Below the pieces are notes generated by a model. It was given only the letters and a program-made list of their open reading frames with translations, was not told the origin of the DNA and ran no database searches. DNA of 16,957 nt from JBMHDN01 sp049889355 (GTDB lineage: Bacteria > Pseudomonadota > Alphaproteobacteria > Puniceispirillales > Puniceispirillaceae), in the NCBI GenBank assembly GCA_049889355.1, contig JBMHDN010000031.1:1-16957 (forward strand). The letters are read 5' to 3'. Position numbers and translations under genes: made by a program. The first letter of the stretch is position 1, and the number at the start of each line of letters is the position of its first letter. This document shows positions 13,038-16,957 of the stretch, piece after piece.

Positions 13038-13872
13038 CAATGGGTGCGCCTGAGGCGCCATATTCAGTCCAGCTGCCATCATATAAGCGGACATTCTCTT
13101 GACCCAAAAGCAGAAGAGCAAGGGTGAGGCCAGCGGCTGTGACGCCAGACCCGCAGCTGGTGATCACCGGCTGGGTGATGTCAATGCCGTTTGATGTAAA
13201 GATAGCGGAGAGTTCATCGGTAGGTTTCAGCCGGCCATCAGGGCCAATTAAATCTATGAGTGGGACATTACGCGAACCTGGAATATGGCCAGGCTGAACA
13301 CCAGGGCGTGGCTCTGTGGCACGGCCTTCAAAACGCTCAGCTGGGCGGGCATCTGCAATCTGCTCTGCCTGATTGGTGTCTAGCAGATGGCGCAAGCCGG
13401 CCAGATCTATCACTCTGTCAGCGCGTGGCTCAGCAGCGATAAAATCACCAGATGCAGGCGGGGTGAGGGGGGTTGTTTCCAATGTGCCGCCGGCGGCCTG
13501 CCAAGCGGCTAGCCCACCATCCAGAAGCGCGACCTTGTCATGGCCAAAGAGCCGGAGCATCCACCAGGCGCGGGCTGAAGATAAGAAAGGCGCGCGATCA
13601 TAGACCACCACTTGCTGACCAGATTTCAGGCCGAGCTTTTGCATCTCTGCTTGGAATATCTCTTTAGAGGGGAGCATATGGGGAAGAGGGCTGGCGGTGT
13701 CTGCGACAAGGTCGATATCGAAAAATTGGGCCCCTGGCAGGCGATGAGCGGCAAATTCGCCCTGCGCATCACGCCCCATAGTAGGTAGAAAATAGGTCGC
13801 TTCAAAAAGCGCGATATCAGCGCCTTGTGCCAGATTTTCTTTGAGCTCTTCAGCTTGGATAAGGGCGTTCAT
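13018..13872 (-). CDS. sseA: 3-mercaptopyruvate/thiosulfate sulfurtransferase (SseA-like)
   Basis: The 284-residue protein has two rhodanese domains (about 1-135 and 150-284) and the usual SseA length. The first domain is inactive; the second has the active-site Cys240 in the loop CGSGVTAA, which is typical of 3-mercaptopyruvate sulfurtransferases rather than thiosulfate-specific rhodanese. It transfers sulfane sulfur from 3-mercaptopyruvate to thiol acceptors or cyanide, giving pyruvate. GRATEPRPGVQPGHIPGSRN (183-202) and YDGSWTEYG (264-272) are also family text. ATG 13872 was chosen; a GTG at 13887 would add five residues, and the ribosome site (GAGAGA) is weak. It lies 53 bases after the cysteine synthase gene on the same strand, so the two are probably cotranscribed. 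Confidence 0.92.
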   Translation of the reverse strand: MNALIQAEELKENLAQGADIALFEATYFLPTMGRDAQGEFAAHRLPGAQFFDIDLVADTASPLPHMLPSKEIFQAEMQKLGLKSGQQVVVYDRAPFLSSARAWWMLRLFGHDKVALLDGGLAAWQAAGGTLETTPLTPPASGDFIAAEPRADRVIDLAGLRHLLDTNQAEQIADARPAERFEGRATEPRPGVQPGHIPGSRNVPLIDLIGPDGRLKPTDELSAIFTSNGIDITQPVITSCGSGVTAAGLTLALLLLGQENVRLYDGSWTEYGASGAPIEKGPAT

Positions 13873-13925
13873 TTTATGGTCTCTCACTTCTGTTCATAGC
13901 GATCTGTTGGGTCTTGCGTGCTGAT

Positions 13926-14930
13926 TTAAGCCTTTTCAAGCCAGCTGGGGACAGGCAGGCCTTTGTCGCGCAAAAAGGCTGGGTTCCAGACTTTGGACTG
14001 ATAACGCGCCCCTGAATCGCATAAAATCGTGACAATGGTTTTGCCAGGCCCGATTTCCTTGGCCATTTCAATCGCACCAGCGATATTAATCGCAGAAGAG
14101 CCACCCAAAAACAGCCCTTCCTGCAGCATCAGATCCTGAATGATAGGCAGGGCTGTTGCATCGCTGATCTGAAAGGCGTGATCAACCTCGATACCGTCCA
14201 AATTGGCGGTGATCCGGCCTTGACCAATCCCCTCTGAGATAGAGCCGCCTTCTGCTTTCAGGCTGCCATATTTATAATGATGGAAGAGAGCAGAGCCTTC
14301 AGGGTCTGCCAGACCAATTTGAATATCTTTGTTTTTTTCTTTTAAATACAGGCTCATCCCACCTAATGTGCCACCAGAGCCCACAGCGCAGATAAAGCCG
14401 TCAATCTGGCCATCTGTCTGATTCCAAATCTCAGGGGCTGTGCCACTATAATGGCCCTTGCGGTTGGCGGTATTATCAAATTGGTTCGCCCAAATAACCC
14501 CGCCTGCATGGGTTTGTGCCAGCTCATGGGCCAATGTTTCAGAGACGCGGACATAATTGCCTGGATTTTTATAAGGCAGGGCCGGGACAAGGCGCAAATC
14601 TGCGCCACAGACTAACAGCGCGTCTTTTTTCTCTTGAGACTGGGTTTCAGGCATCACAATGACCGTGCGATAGCCGCGGGCATTGCCAGCCATAGTCAGG
14701 CTGATCCCGGTATTGCCAGCGGTGCCTTCGACAATCAGCCCGCCTGGCTTTAAAAGCCCGTCTTGTTCTGCGGTTTCAATGATGGCTTTGGCAGCGCGAT
14801 CCTTGACCGACCCACCCGGATTCATAAATTCAGCCTTGCCGTAAATATCACAGCCTGTGGCTTCAGAGGCGGCGCGCAGCTTGATCAGCGGGGTATTTCC
14901 AACAAGGTCAAGGAAATGGGAAGCAGGCAT
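13926..14930 (-). CDS. cysK: PLP-dependent cysteine synthase
   Basis: The 334-residue fold-type II PLP enzyme should make L-cysteine from O-acetylserine and sulfide. Key features: DLVGNTPLIKL at the start, PLP lysine Lys43 in NPGGSVKDRAA, substrate loop EGTAGNTG (68-75), phosphate loop GSGGTLGG (184-191), SEGIGQGRIT (232-241) and CDSGARY (304-310), where the serine contacts the PLP ring nitrogen. The EGTAGNTG loop differs from the EPTSGNTG of classical CysK and is typical of a distinct cysteine synthase branch. A cystathionine beta-synthase-like or other beta-substituting role is possible. ATG 14930 has AGGA 6 bases upstream. The downstream sulfurtransferase gene supports a role in cysteine sulfur metabolism. 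Confidence 0.9.
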   Translation of the reverse strand: MPASHFLDLVGNTPLIKLRAASEATGCDIYGKAEFMNPGGSVKDRAAKAIIETAEQDGLLKPGGLIVEGTAGNTGISLTMAGNARGYRTVIVMPETQSQEKKDALLVCGADLRLVPALPYKNPGNYVRVSETLAHELAQTHAGGVIWANQFDNTANRKGHYSGTAPEIWNQTDGQIDGFICAVGSGGTLGGMSLYLKEKNKDIQIGLADPEGSALFHHYKYGSLKAEGGSISEGIGQGRITANLDGIEVDHAFQISDATALPIIQDLMLQEGLFLGGSSAINIAGAIEMAKEIGPGKTIVTILCDSGARYQSKVWNPAFLRDKGLPVPSWLEKA

Positions 14931-14977
14931 TGGGTGTCCTATCTATGTGAAGCGGGCTCTTTTTAAGCCGCAAAATA

Positions 14978-14999
14978 GCGGCGCGATATGGTACGCCGC
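14978..14999. repeat. GC-rich inverted repeat in the cysK / acyl-CoA synthetase spacer
   Basis: GCGGCG (14978-14983) and CGCCGC (14994-14999) are perfect arms around a 10-base loop, followed on the plus strand by CTTGTTTTTC. There is no plus-strand gene directly upstream, so it is only terminator-like. A competing GCCGC/GCGGC hairpin overlaps it on the minus strand. Confidence 0.5.
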
Positions 15000-15059
15000 C
15001 TTGTTTTTCTGCCTGATGCGATGAACATCTGGCTTTATCACTTGTTCGGCCTATTATGT

Positions 15060-15085
15060 GTCATTAGAGTTAAATAATCTATGAC
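15060..15085. promoter_or_regulatory. Operator-like inverted repeat upstream of acyl-CoA synthetase
   Basis: GTCATTAGA and TCTATGAC form near-perfect arms (one extra T) around an A/T-rich centre at 15060-15085, 72 bases before the gene start. The size and symmetry fit a binding site of a dimeric repressor such as a FadR/TetR-type regulator; that is inference. Confidence 0.35.
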
Positions 15086-15157
15086 GCATTATCAATGGCC
15101 AGCTGGTGTCTTTGCACTGATTTTTTAAGGCCGTTATCTGGGTGAGGAAAAATTTTC

Positions 15158-16906
15158 ATGTCTCATTATGTGGATCAAGCCAATCTGGGCGCGGCGTTTT
15201 TCGAGCGCGCCGCCCTGCATCCTGAAAAGCCGCTGCTGTTTGACAAAAGAGATGGCGAATGGAAAGGCCAGTCTTATAAGGCGGTTGCTGAGAAAACCCG
15301 CCGTCTGGCTGGTTTTTTGATGGCACAGGGCATCAAAGCAGGCGACCGGGTGGTGGTCTGTGCGGAAAACCGGTCAGAATGGGCGATAGCTGATCTGGCG
15401 GTGATGGCAATGGGCGGTATTGTGGTGCCGGCCTATACCACCAACACAGAAGATGATCACCGCTATATTCTGGATCATTCCGAAGCCCGCTTTATCATTG
15501 CCTCATCAGGCCAGCTGGCGGCGCGCCTGATGCTGGCAGCAGCGCATTGCCCGGCGGTATCCGGGGTGGTATTGATGGATAAGGCTGCCATGCCGGCTGA
15601 AAAAACGCGCTTTACCGTGCATCATTTCGATACAGTGATTGCCGAGACAGAACCAGCAGAGCTGAGCGAGGTGCTGGCCGCACAAAAGCCAGATGATGTG
15701 TGCTGTTTTATCTATACATCTGGGACAGGCGGGCGCCCGAAAGGGGTGATGCTGACTCACCGGTCTATCCAGTCCAATATCACCGCGGCGATGGAGCTGC
15801 TGGAAGAAGGCGATGCGCTGGAAGAAGCACGTTTCCTCTCTCTCCTGCCGCTCTCTCACTCTTATGAACATACCGCCGGTATGCATCTGCCTTTCCAAAT
15901 CGGGGCAGAGGTCTGGTATTGCGAGGCAACAGACAAAATCGCGCAAAATCTGACCGAAGTCCAGCCAACGCTGATGACCGCTGTCCCGCGGCTCTATGAG
16001 GTGTTGCATGACCGCATCACGCGCGGGGTCAAGGCCAAGGGCGGGCTTTCTGAAAAGCTGTTCAATGCGGCCGCTTCTATTGGGGCAAAACGCTCAAAAC
16101 GCGAGGCGCTTGGTTTTGGCGAGCAGCTGATCGATCCGATTTTGGATAAATTGGTGCGCGGCAAGGTGCGTGGCCGGCTGGGTGGGCGCCTGAAATTCTT
16201 TATCTCAGGCGGGGCAGCCCTGAACCCGGATATCGGCCATTTCTTTATGGGGTTGGGGGTGAATATCCTGCAAGGCTATGGCCAGACTGAAGCCAGCCCG
16301 CTTATTTCAGCCAACAGGCCTGGGGCTATCCGCATCCAGACCGTAGGCCCGGCTGTGGGCGGGGTTGAGGTGAAAATCGCGGCAGATGGCGAATTGCTGG
16401 CCCGCGGTGATTGTCTGATGAAAGGCTATTGGAAGGATGAAGCCGCCACGGCTGCGACGATCAAGGATGGCTGGCTCTATACAGGCGATATCGCCGAGAT
16501 TGATGCAGGTGGCTATATCTCTATCACTGGCCGGAAAAAGGACATCATCGTCAATTCCGGCGGTGATAATATTGCCCCGTCGCGTGTCGAGGCGATCCTC
16601 TCAATTGAACCTGAGATCGAGCAGGTGATGGTGGATGGCGATAAACGCCCTTATCTGGTGGCGGTGATTGTCCCGTCTGCTGAGCTCAGCGCGGCAGGGG
16701 ATGAAAAGGCGGTGCAAAAGGCGGTGTCAGCAGCAGTAGAGCGCGCCAACAGCCGGCTCTCGCAGATTGAAAAAGTGCGCCGCTTTGTGCTGGCAGATGA
16801 AGCCTTTGGCACCGAAAACGGCCAGATGACGCCGACGCTGAAGGTCAAGCGCCATATCGTGCGCGAGGTCTATGGCACAAAGCTGGACAGCCTCTATCGC
16901 AAGTGA
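15158..16906 (+). CDS. Long-chain fatty acid--CoA ligase (AMP-binding)
   Basis: The 582-residue adenylate-forming enzyme activates fatty acids with ATP and CoA, at the cytoplasm or inner face of the membrane, for beta-oxidation or lipid synthesis. Motifs: P-loop YTSGTGGRPKG (186-196), LPLSHSYEHTAG (229-240), ISGGAALNP (349-357), A5 GYGQTEASP (373-381), YTGDI (441-445), hinge GRKKD (458-462), SGGDNIAP (467-474) and the C-terminal catalytic-lysine region TPTLKVKR (558-565). This is the FadD15/ACSBG-like branch of long-chain acyl-CoA synthetases. ATG 15158 has GAGGA about 9 bases upstream. The gene is complete and ends just before an intrinsic terminator. Exact chain-length preference cannot be read from sequence. 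Confidence 0.94.
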   Translation: MSHYVDQANLGAAFFERAALHPEKPLLFDKRDGEWKGQSYKAVAEKTRRLAGFLMAQGIKAGDRVVVCAENRSEWAIADLAVMAMGGIVVPAYTTNTEDDHRYILDHSEARFIIASSGQLAARLMLAAAHCPAVSGVVLMDKAAMPAEKTRFTVHHFDTVIAETEPAELSEVLAAQKPDDVCCFIYTSGTGGRPKGVMLTHRSIQSNITAAMELLEEGDALEEARFLSLLPLSHSYEHTAGMHLPFQIGAEVWYCEATDKIAQNLTEVQPTLMTAVPRLYEVLHDRITRGVKAKGGLSEKLFNAAASIGAKRSKREALGFGEQLIDPILDKLVRGKVRGRLGGRLKFFISGGAALNPDIGHFFMGLGVNILQGYGQTEASPLISANRPGAIRIQTVGPAVGGVEVKIAADGELLARGDCLMKGYWKDEAATAATIKDGWLYTGDIAEIDAGGYISITGRKKDIIVNSGGDNIAPSRVEAILSIEPEIEQVMVDGDKRPYLVAVIVPSAELSAAGDEKAVQKAVSAAVERANSRLSQIEKVRRFVLADEAFGTENGQMTPTLKVKRHIVREVYGTKLDSLYRK

Positions 16907-16932
16907 GAATGTCAGACAGATAGCAGAAAAGG

Positions 16933-16957
16933 AGCCGGCGTTTTTGCCGGCTTTTTT
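16933..16957 (+). terminator. Intrinsic terminator of acyl-CoA synthetase gene
   Basis: AGCCGGC (16933-16939) pairs perfectly with GCCGGCT (16946-16952), loop GTTTTT, followed by T to the window end. It starts 26 bases after the stop codon. Confidence 0.93.

Noticed and set aside
14978..14999. Terminator for a plus-strand gene
   Set aside because: No plus-strand gene ends upstream; the nearest is on the opposite strand and starts there. Left as an unexplained inverted repeat.

Overview
The window looks like ordinary chromosomal DNA of a free-living marine alphaproteobacterium of middling GC. The main pointers are a complete AapJQMP-type general L-amino-acid ABC transporter, a small protein of the NDUFS4-like accessory subunit family of respiratory complex I (typical of Alphaproteobacteria and mitochondria), and the general protein character. 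A SAR116-like (Puniceispirillales) origin is my best guess from memory of such genomes; it is inference, not shown by any marker gene here. I see no insertion sequence, integrase, CRISPR array, prophage or plasmid gene.

Layout. 1-307: tRNA-Glu(TTC) with a possible promoter and a strong terminator. 308-2224 (+): DEAD-box RNA helicase with a long, repeat-built basic tail; its end overlaps by 17 bp the end of a convergent L-2-haloacid dehalogenase (2208-2879, -). 3104-3202 (+): a 32-residue one-helix membrane peptide with its own terminator. 3369-5361 (-): nhaA, then a 45-residue one-helix membrane protein, then a NifU/IscU-like Fe-S scaffold. 5540-7149 (+): histone-deacetylase-family amidohydrolase followed by a secreted DUF192 protein. 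7209-8025: tRNA-Pro(TGG), the NDUFS4-like gene and tRNA-Arg(TCT). 8320-12939 (+): aapJ, aapQ, aapM, aapP. 13018-14930 (-): cysteine synthase followed by a mercaptopyruvate-type sulfurtransferase. 15158-16906 (+): long-chain acyl-CoA synthetase, closed by a terminator at the window edge.

How the genes work together. The Aap system imports amino acids. Its binding-protein gene has distinct codon use and is separated from the permease genes by a terminator-like hairpin, which fits much higher output of the periplasmic protein. The cysK-sseA pair makes cysteine and then handles its sulfur as persulfide. NhaA fits Na+/pH homeostasis in seawater. The remaining genes are housekeeping or catabolic and need not be functionally linked.

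No clearly new biological system is visible. The points most worth a second look are the hairpin plus T-run just upstream of nhaA, the stacked terminators between aapP and sseA (one with the sseA stop codon in its loop), the two very small membrane-protein genes, and several short tandem duplications in gene ends and spacers. All functional calls are from reading the sequence; no database search was run.
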